Source: CAG-791 sp963658695 (lineage in GTDB: Bacteria; Bacillota; Clostridia; Lachnospirales; Lachnospiraceae). From it: a stretch of 15,726 nucleotides of DNA. The notes under the pieces are model-generated. The model saw only the letters and a list, made by a program, of their open reading frames with translations. It searched no databases and was not told the DNA's origin. The DNA lies in assembly GCA_963658695.1 (NCBI GenBank), contig CAVKRN010000057.1:1-15726 (forward strand). The letters are read 5' to 3'. Each line of letters opens with the position of its first letter. The stretch's first letter is position 1. The position numbers and the translations under genes are program-made. Below are positions 1-7,633 of this stretch, piece by piece.

Positions 1-375
1 GGCCTTCCTTTGGAAGGCTCACGTCTTGGACTCAAACAATTGCGCTCGATCGGGCCGGCGAATCTGTTTCATTCATGAGAATCCGTCTGCTCGTCACAAA
101 ATCGCACTGCCCATTTCCTGACGATCAGCCCCGGCTGATTGCAGTTCACTTCCCGTCAGTATGCATCGCTGGCGAGTGAACCGTGAACAAAAACCACCAG
201 CGGCGTTTCACAAAATCAACACACAAAAAACACAAAGCGGTGACATTTCAAACACATTCATCCTCTAGCATTGCGATGTACATGTGCAGAGGCCATGCCC
301 TGGGGACAAGAGAATTCCGATTCTCCTGTGGGCAAAGTGCCGAAGCACCCTATCACAAACCAGGAGGAATCTATT
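1..375. other. Non-coding leader region with inverted repeats
   Basis: I see no convincing gene here. Reading frames crossing this stretch lack a ribosome binding site, and their translations look like shadows. It holds a perfect 7-bp hairpin at 2-18 (GCCTTCC, TTT loop), a near-perfect inverted repeat at 124-139 (ATCAGCC/GGCTGAT around CC) and a longer-range pairing of GTTCACT (144-150) with AGTGAAC (175-181). None is followed by a T-run, so they are not classical terminators. They may belong to the 5' leader of the NEW3/ABC operon or to the end of an upstream unit outside the window. I could not identify a good -35/-10 pair. Confidence 0.4.
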
Positions 376-1596
376 ATGAAACGCAAGACCTTGCATCCCT
401 TATCCCGGGCAGGCGCTGTCCTTATGACGTCCGCACTGCTCGTATCCACGCCGCTTACCGCTCTTACCAGCATGGCGGCAGAGACCGACACTGCCGCGGT
501 ACAGACCGTCATTTCTTCCGGTCTTACCATGAGTACCGACTACCCCGGTATCTCGGTAAAAGCCGGTGATTCCATCAGCTTCTCTTTGGACTTTACTAAT
601 TCCGGTACCGGCGAGATGACAACGCTGTCCACCTCCACTCTCCCGGACGGCTTTGAGGGTTATTTTCAGGGAAATGGTCATACCGTCTCCAGCGTATATG
701 TGAAAAACGGCGAAAATGACAGCCTCCTGACCTACACTGTAAACGTCCCGGAAACGGCCTCCGACGGCGAATACAAGATCACCCTGTATGCAAAGGGTGC
801 ATCCAAGAGTGCTTCCCTGACGCTGACGCTGAATGTCTCCGAGCTCGACCTTGGTGCCAGCACCATGACTACCGATTATGAGGAGCAGGAGGGCACCAGC
901 GGAACATCGTTTAGCTTCTCCTCCACGATCAATAACAACTCCACCGAGGATCAGTCCTATGCCATGTCCGCAGAGGCTCCTGACGGTTGGAATGTCACCT
1001 ACACCGCCTCCGACGGCTCCACCAGTGTCTCCGCCATTGACGTAGAGGGTGCGTCCAGCACGAACTTTACCATCAAGGTTGCGCCGGCAGCCGGTGCCGA
1101 AGCCGGGGACTACACCATTCCCATCAAGGCAACCTCTGCCAGTGAAACGCTGAATCTCGAGCTCAAGGTCACCATTACCGGCAGCTACGATCTGACACTG
1201 ACCACGCAGAATGAGACCCTCTCCTTTGACACCAAGGCCAACAAAAAGACCTCCGTTGTCCTGACACTCAAAAATGACGGCAACATCGCGCTGACGGACA
1301 TCAATCTCTCCGCCTCCGCTCCCACCGACTGGACCGTTGAGTTCTCCGAAAGCACCATCGATTCCCTCGATGCCGGCGCCTCCAAGGAAGTGACCGCCTA
1401 TGTGACACCGGCGCAGTCTGCCATCAGCGGAGACTACGTTGTCAGCATGACAGCAAAGGCCAAGGAGTCCTCGGTCAGCTCCAGCTTCCGCGTCACTGTG
1501 GAAACGCAGACAGTCTGGGGGATTGTCGGCGTCATCATCATTGCCGCCATCTTCGCCTGCCTGTACGAGGTCTTCAAGAAATTCGGGAGGCACTGA
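376..1596 (+). CDS. NEW3-domain secreted, membrane-anchored protein (ABC exporter partner)
   Basis: This 406-residue protein starts with a typical signal peptide: a basic MKRK start, a hydrophobic core around residues 11-30 and a likely cleavage near SMA-A at 32-35. Three beta-rich, Ser/Thr-rich repeats follow at roughly 52-150, 155-265 and 270-375. Each has the pattern of NEW3/CARDB-type Ig-like domains, with a 'N-G/N-...-P-DGW/TDW-...-G-DY-I/V' course near its end. A single membrane helix (about 380-398) and a short basic tail (KKFGRH) anchor it, leaving the repeats outside the cell. The ATG at 376 is chosen over the in-frame ATG at 271 because an AGGAGG site (about 362-367) precedes it and the signal peptide begins there. 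It is the first gene of an operon with an ABC ATPase (3-base gap) and a permease. In such operons NEW3 proteins are presumed extracytoplasmic partners of the exporter. The substrate is unknown. Confidence 0.85.
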   Translation: MKRKTLHPLSRAGAVLMTSALLVSTPLTALTSMAAETDTAAVQTVISSGLTMSTDYPGISVKAGDSISFSLDFTNSGTGEMTTLSTSTLPDGFEGYFQGNGHTVSSVYVKNGENDSLLTYTVNVPETASDGEYKITLYAKGASKSASLTLTLNVSELDLGASTMTTDYEEQEGTSGTSFSFSSTINNNSTEDQSYAMSAEAPDGWNVTYTASDGSTSVSAIDVEGASSTNFTIKVAPAAGAEAGDYTIPIKATSASETLNLELKVTITGSYDLTLTTQNETLSFDTKANKKTSVVLTLKNDGNIALTDINLSASAPTDWTVEFSESTIDSLDAGASKEVTAYVTPAQSAISGDYVVSMTAKAKESSVSSSFRVTVETQTVWGIVGVIIIAAIFACLYEVFKKFGRH

Positions 1597-1599
1597 TTT

Positions 1600-2691
1600 A
1601 TGACAAGCGCAGCACAGAATGATTCCATCATTACCATCACAAACCTCAGTAAGTACTATGGGGATGTAAAGGCCGTGGATCATCTGAATCTGACCATTCG
1701 TAAGGGTGAAATCTTTGGTCTACTGGGCCCCAACGGCGCAGGTAAAACAACGACCACCCTTATGCTCCTGGGGCTCACGGACCCGACAGCCGGCCAAGCC
1801 AGCATTGACGGAATGGACTGCACCCGAGAGTCTCTTGCTGTAAAGAACAAGGTTGGCTACCTTCCGGATAACGTCGGCTTCTATCCCACGATGACCGGAC
1901 GGGAGAATCTTATTTTTTCCGGCATGATGAATGGGCTGGACGAGGAGGCCGCCGATGAACGGGCCAAAGCTATGCTCGAGCGCGTCGGAATGACCTACGC
2001 AGCAGATCGAAAGGCAGGGACCTACTCCCGAGGCATGCGCCAGCGCCTTGGCATCGCCGATGTCCTTATGAAGGATCCCGGCATTATCATCATGGATGAA
2101 CCGACTGCCGGCATCGACCCTTCCGGTGTCCGTGAGATCACTACGCTGATCCGCGGACTCTCCGAGCAGGACGGGATCACAATCCTGATCTCTTCTCACG
2201 ATCTGTATCAGATTCAGAGGATTTCCGACCGGGTCGGGATTTTTGTAAAGGGAAAGCTCATCGCCTGCGGGCGCATTGATGAGCTCGGACAGCAGCTGAT
2301 GAGCAAGGGCCTGTTCATGTTCGACATCAGCGCAGAGAAGAATGGTGAGAAGGTCTGGGACGATGACTTCCAACGGATGCTCCGCAGCATCAACGGCGTG
2401 ACCATCATCGGCCGCCGCATCGACGGAACGGTCCACATCGAAGCCACCAGAGACATCCAAAAGGACCTTTTGCGGGCTCTGGTGGATGCGGATTACACCG
2501 TTCGGGAAATGCACCAGGAGGGCGGTGATCTGACAGAAATCTACCGCAAGTATTTTGAAGCCGCTACGGCACAGGAAGGAGGAACTAAACATGGCGGATC
2601 TGCAGATGCAGCAAGCACAGGCACTGGCAGCTCCGGATTCCGGAAAGCAGCCAAGCGCCTTACATCAGTTTTTAGAGAAGGAGAACAGTGA
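1600..2691 (+). CDS. ABC transporter ATP-binding protein
   Basis: This cytoplasmic ATPase subunit of 363 residues powers an ABC-2 type exporter. Visible motifs are Walker A GPNGAGKT (about 43-50), the Q-loop region, the ABC signature YSRGMRQ, Walker B IIIMDEP and the H-switch in ISSHD. A DrrA/CcmA-like C-terminal domain follows. A GGGAGG ribosome site lies inside the 3' end of the NEW3 gene, about 10 bases before the ATG, so translation is probably coupled. The protein is longer than the usual 300 or so residues. The last 40 or so (after YRKYFEAATAQEGG) are low-complexity, rich in Gly, Ser and Lys, and are encoded by DNA that also encodes the N-terminus of the permease. The family is certain; the exported substrate cannot be told. 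Confidence 0.95.
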   Translation: MTSAAQNDSIITITNLSKYYGDVKAVDHLNLTIRKGEIFGLLGPNGAGKTTTTLMLLGLTDPTAGQASIDGMDCTRESLAVKNKVGYLPDNVGFYPTMTGRENLIFSGMMNGLDEEAADERAKAMLERVGMTYAADRKAGTYSRGMRQRLGIADVLMKDPGIIIMDEPTAGIDPSGVREITTLIRGLSEQDGITILISSHDLYQIQRISDRVGIFVKGKLIACGRIDELGQQLMSKGLFMFDISAEKNGEKVWDDDFQRMLRSINGVTIIGRRIDGTVHIEATRDIQKDLLRALVDADYTVREMHQEGGDLTEIYRKYFEAATAQEGGTKHGGSADAASTGTGSSGFRKAAKRLTSVFREGEQ

Positions 2692-3667
2692 CGCCGCCCG
2701 GCGAAATCGCCACGGTATGTACATACTCTTCCGCAAGGAGCTCTCGGACCACCTGCACTCCGTGCGGTTTGAGATCCTGTTCCTGCTCTTAGCGGCAGTC
2801 AGCTTCCTTAGTCTTTACGGCGCCATACAGACCATTGGAGAAGCCGCACAGCAAACCTCAGACGGACAGACCGCTCTCTCGGAGTATCTGTTCCTTCTGC
2901 TCTTTACCACCAGCGGCTCGAGCATTTACTCCTTCTCCACATTTCTTGGCTTCCTTGGCCCCATCATCGGCATTATGCTGGGCTTTGATGCTATTAACGA
3001 GGAACAGGCGCAGGGAACACTGAACCGCCTGGCCGCACAGCCCATTTACCGCGACACCATCATCAATGCCAAGTTTCTGGCCGGTGCCGCTGCCGTCTGC
3101 ATCACAGTTTTCTCCATCGGCGGGCTGATGAGTGCAGTCGGGCTGATTGCCACAGGCCTTGTTCCCACGGCGGAGCAGACCGCACGGCTTATCATTTTCC
3201 TGGCACTTGGGGTTGTCTACATCTGCATGTGGATGGCGGTAGCCGAGTTTTTCTCCGTGGTCTGCCGCCATGCGGCAACAGCTGCTCTGGCCTGCATTGC
3301 GATCTGGCTGTTCCTCACGATGTTCCAGAGCCTTGTCGCCTCCGGAATTGCCGGCATGATCTACCCGACCTCCGGCATGGGCGCGCAGATGAATGTGCTG
3401 AAAAACTATCAGCTGCAGACATCGCTTTGCCGGATTTCACCCTACTATCTGTTCAGTGAGATTACCTCGATTGTGATGAATCCCAACGTGCATTCCACGA
3501 ACCTGGTTTCCATCATGCAGAGTCAGGAGGGTGCCATTGCCAGCTACCTGACCCTGGGACAGAGTCTCCTGCAGATCTGGCCGCACATCGTGGCTATGAT
3601 CGCACTGACGGTGGCTGCCTTTGCCGCCGGCTACATTGCCTTCATGCGCAAGGAAATCCGGGCGTAA
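2591..3667 (+). CDS. ABC-2 type transporter permease
   Basis: This 358-residue integral membrane subunit pairs with the preceding ATPase. It has about six hydrophobic segments (near residues 61-80, 115-133, 162-190, 200-224, 229-257 and 331-351). The cytoplasmic motif typical of ABC-2 permeases, D-x-INEEQAQGTLNRLAAQPIYRD, begins at about 133. The large loop after the first helix fits this family. The start at 2591 is chosen over the ATG at 2555 because a strong GGAGGA site lies just before it. A later in-frame ATG at 2717 (MYILFRKEL), which would match many relatives, has no ribosome site. With the 2591 start the gene overlaps the ATPase gene by 101 bases and has a polar 42-residue N-terminal extension. 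The operon ends at the hairpin at 3766-3808. Confidence 0.93.
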   Translation: MADLQMQQAQALAAPDSGKQPSALHQFLEKENSDAARRNRHGMYILFRKELSDHLHSVRFEILFLLLAAVSFLSLYGAIQTIGEAAQQTSDGQTALSEYLFLLLFTTSGSSIYSFSTFLGFLGPIIGIMLGFDAINEEQAQGTLNRLAAQPIYRDTIINAKFLAGAAAVCITVFSIGGLMSAVGLIATGLVPTAEQTARLIIFLALGVVYICMWMAVAEFFSVVCRHAATAALACIAIWLFLTMFQSLVASGIAGMIYPTSGMGAQMNVLKNYQLQTSLCRISPYYLFSEITSIVMNPNVHSTNLVSIMQSQEGAIASYLTLGQSLLQIWPHIVAMIALTVAAFAAGYIAFMRKEIRA

Positions 3668-3765
3668 TATCTGCAGCCATTCCGTCACAGCTTGACCACC
3701 TGCCAATTTCAGTCATGAATTATTCCACAAGCGGAAGGTTCCTATTGTAATCGTCAGGCACTAAG

Positions 3766-3808
3766 AAAAGAGGTTAGACCCCAGACACCAGGGGCTAACC
3801 TCTTTTTC
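3766..3808. terminator. Bidirectional rho-independent terminator
   Basis: AAAAGAGGTTAG (3766-3777) and CCCC (3779-3782) pair with GGGG (3791-3794) and CTAACCTCTTTT (3795-3806). There is one bulged A and an 8-base loop. A T-rich run follows on the + strand, and the A-run on the left gives a T-run for the - strand. It sits between the convergent ABC operon and the glycosyltransferase gene and probably serves both. Confidence 0.92.
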
Positions 3809-3834
3809 TTTTCATTTCCGTTTCCTTTTCCCGT

Positions 3835-5169
3835 CTACTCCGGCGATGGCCCTTCTCCCAGTGCGCGGCGCACATTCCGTGCGGCATGCTCGCTGAGTCT
3901 GCGGTATTCTGCAATCTCCTCCTCGGTAAAGTCACGGAATCGCAGCTCTTCAATATCGCGGAAGGCCCGCTCCAGTGCATCCTCCAGGGGAGCCGCCTCC
4001 TCTCCGTAGCGCAGCACAACCACGGTGCGCTCACTCCCGGCCGGCTTTCTTTTTATTTTCTCCACCAGCTTCCTGCGGATCAGCTTCTGCAGGCTAAGGC
4101 TAAGCGCCCTTGCCGAGAGGCCGGTATAGCTTCTCACCTCTGTCGACGCTGCCTCGCCGCCGGCCAGCTTGAGATACAGGAGAATCTGCACCTCCCGCTC
4201 CTCCAGATCGTACCCCTTCATGACACGCTCTAAGGAACGCTCCAGCATCCGGTCCTCATAAAAATTCAGTGCAAACGGATTCCCCTGCATTGAAGGGTCA
4301 ATGAGAACGTCCACCCGTTCCTGTCCGAGGCGCTTTTCGGGTGCCACCGGATTGACACCGCCATCCCTGGCGAAATTTAATAGAAACGAATAGATCACAG
4401 GACTGCGGCGAAGGTAGCCGCCTTCCTTATAAATATCTTTGTAGAAGCTGCTGTAATACTCGATGACGTTCAGCTTCATGCGGACCGTCCGGCTGATGCT
4501 CGCGCCGCCCTGCGAAACCAACGAGCCCTCCGTCTTGACATAGTAATAGACCGGCGCCTTCAGCGCATAGATATGGTCGGTATGGAGCACATACTCCATG
4601 TTAAAAATAAAATCCTCCGCCCAGTCCAGCCTGGCGTCCATACGTAGCTGGTATTCTTCAATGATGCTGCGCCGGAAAAACTTGTTCCACAGCACGCCAT
4701 AATAGAAATCCGCGGGGCTCTTCATCATTTCGTCCGCGTACTCCTCGCGGGTGAGGAGATGTTCCTCCTCGATATCCCCCTTCTGGGACAGGTTCTTGCC
4801 AACCACGCGGTAAAAATCGGCGATGACCATGTCGCAGGTCGGATTGTCCTCCATCGCACGGACGAACAATCTGGTGGCATCCGGTGTGATCCAGTCGTCC
4901 GCATCCAGAAACTGGATATATTCGCCGCAGGCAAGATCCAGCGCCTGATTGCGCGTGTCGGAGACGCCGGTGTTTTCCTTATGGATTACCCGTATTCTGG
5001 CATCGGACGCCGCATATTCGTCCAGAATACGCGGCGTATCATCCCTGCTCCCGTCATCCATAACCAGCAGCTCAAAATCAGAATATGTCTGCTTCAAAAT
5101 ACTGTCCAGACACCGGCCAATGGTACCTTGTGCGTTATATGCCGGTACAATGATGCTGACCTTTGCCAT
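3835..5169 (-). CDS. Family 2 glycosyltransferase fused to a MarR-like winged-helix domain
   Basis: This 444-residue protein has two parts. Residues 1-300 form a GT-A fold glycosyltransferase of family 2: the nucleotide-binding start VSIIVPAYNAQGTI (4-17), MDDGS (37-41), the metal-binding DADDW (89-93) and an acidic WAED segment at 183-186. No membrane helix is evident, so it should be cytoplasmic or peripheral. Residues 320-390 look like a winged helix: VQILLYLKLAGG, then a helix-turn-helix (TEVRSYTGLSARALSLSLQK), then RRKLVEKIKRK and a beta wing (RTVVVLRYG). A terminal helical pair (395-440, with FRDFTEEEIAEY) resembles the dimerisation helices of MarR regulators. The gene starts with AAGGGGA about 8 bases ahead of the ATG and lies 30 bases after the DUF4317 gene, so the two are probably co-transcribed. 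The sugar donor, the acceptor and any DNA target are unknown. Confidence 0.9.
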   Translation of the reverse strand: MAKVSIIVPAYNAQGTIGRCLDSILKQTYSDFELLVMDDGSRDDTPRILDEYAASDARIRVIHKENTGVSDTRNQALDLACGEYIQFLDADDWITPDATRLFVRAMEDNPTCDMVIADFYRVVGKNLSQKGDIEEEHLLTREEYADEMMKSPADFYYGVLWNKFFRRSIIEEYQLRMDARLDWAEDFIFNMEYVLHTDHIYALKAPVYYYVKTEGSLVSQGGASISRTVRMKLNVIEYYSSFYKDIYKEGGYLRRSPVIYSFLLNFARDGGVNPVAPEKRLGQERVDVLIDPSMQGNPFALNFYEDRMLERSLERVMKGYDLEEREVQILLYLKLAGGEAASTEVRSYTGLSARALSLSLQKLIRRKLVEKIKRKPAGSERTVVVLRYGEEAAPLEDALERAFRDIEELRFRDFTEEEIAEYRRLSEHAARNVRRALGEGPSPE

Positions 5170-5199
5170 CTCTATCCCCTTCTATTGATATTGTAGTAA

Positions 5200-6345
5200 C
5201 TATTCTTCCCCCGCCGACTGCCGCGTTGTCAGGAGACGAATTCCGTTCAGTTCAATGTCGTCCTGTACCGGAATCAGAATGTACTCTCTTCCGTCTATGA
5301 CCTTTGTAGTAATCATAGCAGACATTTCTTCCTTGACGGTGATTTTGACGCTGGGCGATTTCAGCTCCATAACGGTTTTACCGGCCAGATTCTCCGCATG
5401 GAAGGTTTTTCCCTCTCCCATTTCCTGATCATAGATCTCATCAAACCGCTCCAGAGTCTTTGGCTCCACACCGGAATCACTGAGCATGCGACGAACCTCT
5501 GTCTTTCCAAGCTCCAGCGATTCATCCCGTTCCTGGCTCTGGCGAACCATTTCGTTTAAGGAATCTGTCAGATTCTTCACATTTTCAAAATCGCAGTCCC
5601 GCCCCAGTGTCTGCTCCACCATGCCGATGAACAGATCCTTTTGTACTGATTCGGTAAACGGCATATCGCCGCCAATGAGCCCGTCCATCAGCTCCGGATG
5701 GCGCTCATCCTCTTTTTTGGCATAGTAGAGGATGGAATGGATGTCCGCTCCACGGTCGTGGAAGGCAGGGAACAGGAAGCCCAGCTCCGGCATCTGGACG
5801 CCCAGATCGCTTTTTTTGTTCACAAATGTGAGCGTATTTTCGTCGTAGCAAAGTCCTTCCTTCACCTCCACCACGGGACAGATGCAGCAGATCAGAAAAG
5901 AATAAATGTTCTCACTGGCATCGTCCATATCGATTCCGTCGGAGGTTCTCCCCGGCACGTCATACACGCCGTGGGCCAGCACGATCAGGTGGCGTCCTGC
6001 AAGATCCAGATTTTCCAGAATGTGCGTAAAGAATTCCCGGTTCAGTTCCTCATCCTTGAAGTCCGACTGCAGCATACGGAACATCATCGCCTGCTTGCCG
6101 CCCACCGCCTCCTCGCTCAGAGGGAATTCCATGGTGAACAAGTTCTTGCCGATCTTGCCGGTCAGCGTTTTGCGGAACAGCTCACAGTACTTCTCCAGCT
6201 CCTCCTCCGGCAGGGCACGAAACGTTTCCTTCAGCTGCGTAATGATGCCGCCGTCCTCTCCGGCAAAGCATCCGGTCATCCGGTCAATGACGCATTTGGT
6301 CTTCGTCATAGTCTTTCTGATTTCCTGAATTTCCTTACGATCCAT
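5200..6345 (-). CDS. DUF4317 domain-containing protein
   Basis: This 381-residue soluble protein has no signal peptide or membrane helix. I recognise it as DUF4317 from the start pattern (MDRKEIQEIRK...), 'FRKTLTGKIGKNLFTMEFPLS', 'LAHGVYDVPGRTSDG', 'LICCICPV' and 'GFLFPAFHDRGADIHSILYY'. The family is common in Clostridia, close to this length, and has no established biochemical function. The many conserved acidic and aromatic positions and the FPAF-D-R-DIHS core suggest a folded enzyme-like or binding domain, but this is a guess. It is the first gene of a likely two-gene operon with the GT2-MarR fusion and is divergent from the flippase-like gene at 6502. Ribosome site: AAAGAGA close to the ATG, with AAAGGAGA further upstream. 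Confidence 0.88.
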   Translation of the reverse strand: MDRKEIQEIRKTMTKTKCVIDRMTGCFAGEDGGIITQLKETFRALPEEELEKYCELFRKTLTGKIGKNLFTMEFPLSEEAVGGKQAMMFRMLQSDFKDEELNREFFTHILENLDLAGRHLIVLAHGVYDVPGRTSDGIDMDDASENIYSFLICCICPVVEVKEGLCYDENTLTFVNKKSDLGVQMPELGFLFPAFHDRGADIHSILYYAKKEDERHPELMDGLIGGDMPFTESVQKDLFIGMVEQTLGRDCDFENVKNLTDSLNEMVRQSQERDESLELGKTEVRRMLSDSGVEPKTLERFDEIYDQEMGEGKTFHAENLAGKTVMELKSPSVKITVKEEMSAMITTKVIDGREYILIPVQDDIELNGIRLLTTRQSAGEE

Positions 6346-6416
6346 TCTCTTTTGGTAGTCTCCTTTACGTTAATTGCATACGCTCACCGGCTAGCGAGAG
6401 GGTGGCGGAGGGATGT

Positions 6417-6426
6417 CCGAATTCGG
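6417..6426. promoter_or_regulatory. Perfect palindrome in the divergent intergenic region
   Basis: CCGAATTCGG is a perfect 10-base palindrome flanked by GGATG on the left and GATGC on the right. It lies between the divergent starts at 6345 and 6502 and could be an operator. The surrounding 156 bases are GC-rich and show no clear -35/-10 boxes, so the evidence is weak. Confidence 0.2.
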
Positions 6427-6501
6427 GATGCTCCCCGTCGCCGGGCGGTGTCGGTCTGGCTTTGGTTGCTTCCTTTTCTGTAACCTGCTACACTTACCCT
6501 C

Positions 6502-7551
6502 ATGAATAAGAAGAAAAATAATAAGCAACTATTGTGGGCACTGATCTCTCTTCTCCTTGCTGTCATGTCCATCTGGGCAGTCATGAGCCAGAGCAAGGAC
6601 ATGAGCATGTCCGACCTGATTGCAGCGCTGTTTGCCTGCCATCCCGGATGGCTGTTACTGGCTGTGATCTGTATGTTCGGTTACATCGCCTTTGAGGGGA
6701 TTGCCATTTGGTATCTCCTGCGTCACTGCGGCTACAACCGCCGGGTGGGGCAGGGTATTTTGTATGCCTCTTCCGACATTTACTGTGCCGCCATTACTCC
6801 TTCCGCCACCGGCGGACAGCCGGTATGCGCCTGGTTCATGCTGCGGGACGGCATTCCCATGGGCTTTATCACCGCTACATTGGCACTCTACCTGATTGCG
6901 CATACCTTTGCAACGCTAACCGTCGGATTTCTTACGGTGCTTTTGAATCCGTCCTCATTCGGTGCTCTGACGATTCTGGCAAAGCTTCTCGTCATCCTAG
7001 GCTATCTGACCGTGACCGGCCTTGCCGTTTTGTTCGTCTGCCTCCTGAAAAAGGCCGCCATGATCCAGCGGGTCGGCAACCGCATCATTGACTGGCTTAC
7101 CCGCAAGGGATGGGTGAAGCAGACGCTCTACTGGAAAAACCGGTTGGCTGGCGTTCTGGAAGATTACAGCAGCTGTCTTGGCATCATCAAGGGAAAGGAA
7201 AGCATCCTCCTTGTGCTCTTTGTGCTGACATTGCTCCAGCGTCTGTCACAGACCATCGTTCCCGCTCTGGTATATCTGGCGCAGGGCGGCTCTTTTGCCT
7301 ATGTTGGTCAGGTCTTTGCGTCCCAGATTTATTCCGCCATCGGCTCCATGTGTATGCCGGTTCCCGGCGGCATGGGTATTGCGGACTATCTTCTCTTTAC
7401 CGGTCTGAATGTCTTTCTGGAAAAGGAGGCCGCGCTCCAACTGGAGCTCTTATCCCGCAGCTGCTCCTTTTACCTTTGCGTATTCATCAGCCTTGTGATC
7501 GTTATTGCCGGTTACATTAAGCGCCATCGCTTCTACTTCCGGGCGAAGTGA
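6502..7551 (+). CDS. Lysylphosphatidylglycerol synthase TM / UPF0104 flippase-like membrane protein
   Basis: This 349-residue polytopic membrane protein has about eight hydrophobic segments. It carries the two hallmarks of the LPG_synthase_TM (UPF0104, MprF N-domain-like) family: ITPSATGGQP (about 98-107) in an early segment and PVPGGMGIAD (about 286-295) late in the protein. It lacks the C-terminal acyltransferase-like domain of full MprF, so it is probably a stand-alone lipid or glycolipid flippase-like protein rather than a lysyl transferase. In-frame upstream sequence is closed by a TAA at 6481, so ATG 6502 is the farthest possible ATG start. There is no obvious Shine-Dalgarno site before it, which is odd in this window. 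It is monocistronic and converges on the membrane glycosyltransferase at 7634. Confidence 0.88.
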   Translation: MNKKKNNKQLLWALISLLLAVMSIWAVMSQSKDMSMSDLIAALFACHPGWLLLAVICMFGYIAFEGIAIWYLLRHCGYNRRVGQGILYASSDIYCAAITPSATGGQPVCAWFMLRDGIPMGFITATLALYLIAHTFATLTVGFLTVLLNPSSFGALTILAKLLVILGYLTVTGLAVLFVCLLKKAAMIQRVGNRIIDWLTRKGWVKQTLYWKNRLAGVLEDYSSCLGIIKGKESILLVLFVLTLLQRLSQTIVPALVYLAQGGSFAYVGQVFASQIYSAIGSMCMPVPGGMGIADYLLFTGLNVFLEKEAALQLELLSRSCSFYLCVFISLVIVIAGYIKRHRFYFRAK

Positions 7552-7602
7552 TGCGGCAGTTCGGCCCCATTGTTTATATCATTGTGAATATAGGCTTCGC
7601 TC

Positions 7603-7632
7603 AAAGAACCGCTGCATAGCAACGGTTCTTTT
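7603..7632. terminator. Terminator hairpin between convergent genes
   Basis: AAAGAACCG (7603-7611) pairs with CGGTTCTTT (7623-7631). Inside, TGC/GCA pairing continues around an ATA loop after a single C/A mismatch. TTTTATTATT completes a + strand intrinsic terminator for the flippase-like gene. On the - strand the hairpin lies immediately after the glycosyltransferase stop, with only a short T-run. Confidence 0.85.
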
Positions 7633-7633
7633 A

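Noticed and set aside
2..18. Strong hairpin GCCTTCC-TTT-GGAAGGC as a terminator of an upstream gene
   Set aside because: No T-run follows on either strand within the window, and the upstream sequence is not visible.
271..375. N-terminal extension of the NEW3 protein from ATG 271
   Set aside because: No ribosome site is present at 271, and the extension would bury the signal peptide. ATG 376 has AGGAGG and begins with the signal peptide.
400..1683. 427-codon open frame on the - strand opposite the NEW3 gene
   Set aside because: It is antisense to a well-supported gene with signal peptide and ribosome site. Its translation is Gly/Cys/His-rich without a recognisable fold, as expected from codon bias.
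1720..2592. 290-codon - strand frame opposite the ABC ATPase
   Set aside because: The + strand has all ABC motifs; the antisense translation shows no domain and no ribosome site.
5698..6483. 261-codon + strand frame opposite DUF4317
   Set aside because: The - strand encodes a recognisable DUF4317 protein; the antisense product is His/Arg/Gln-rich and family-free.
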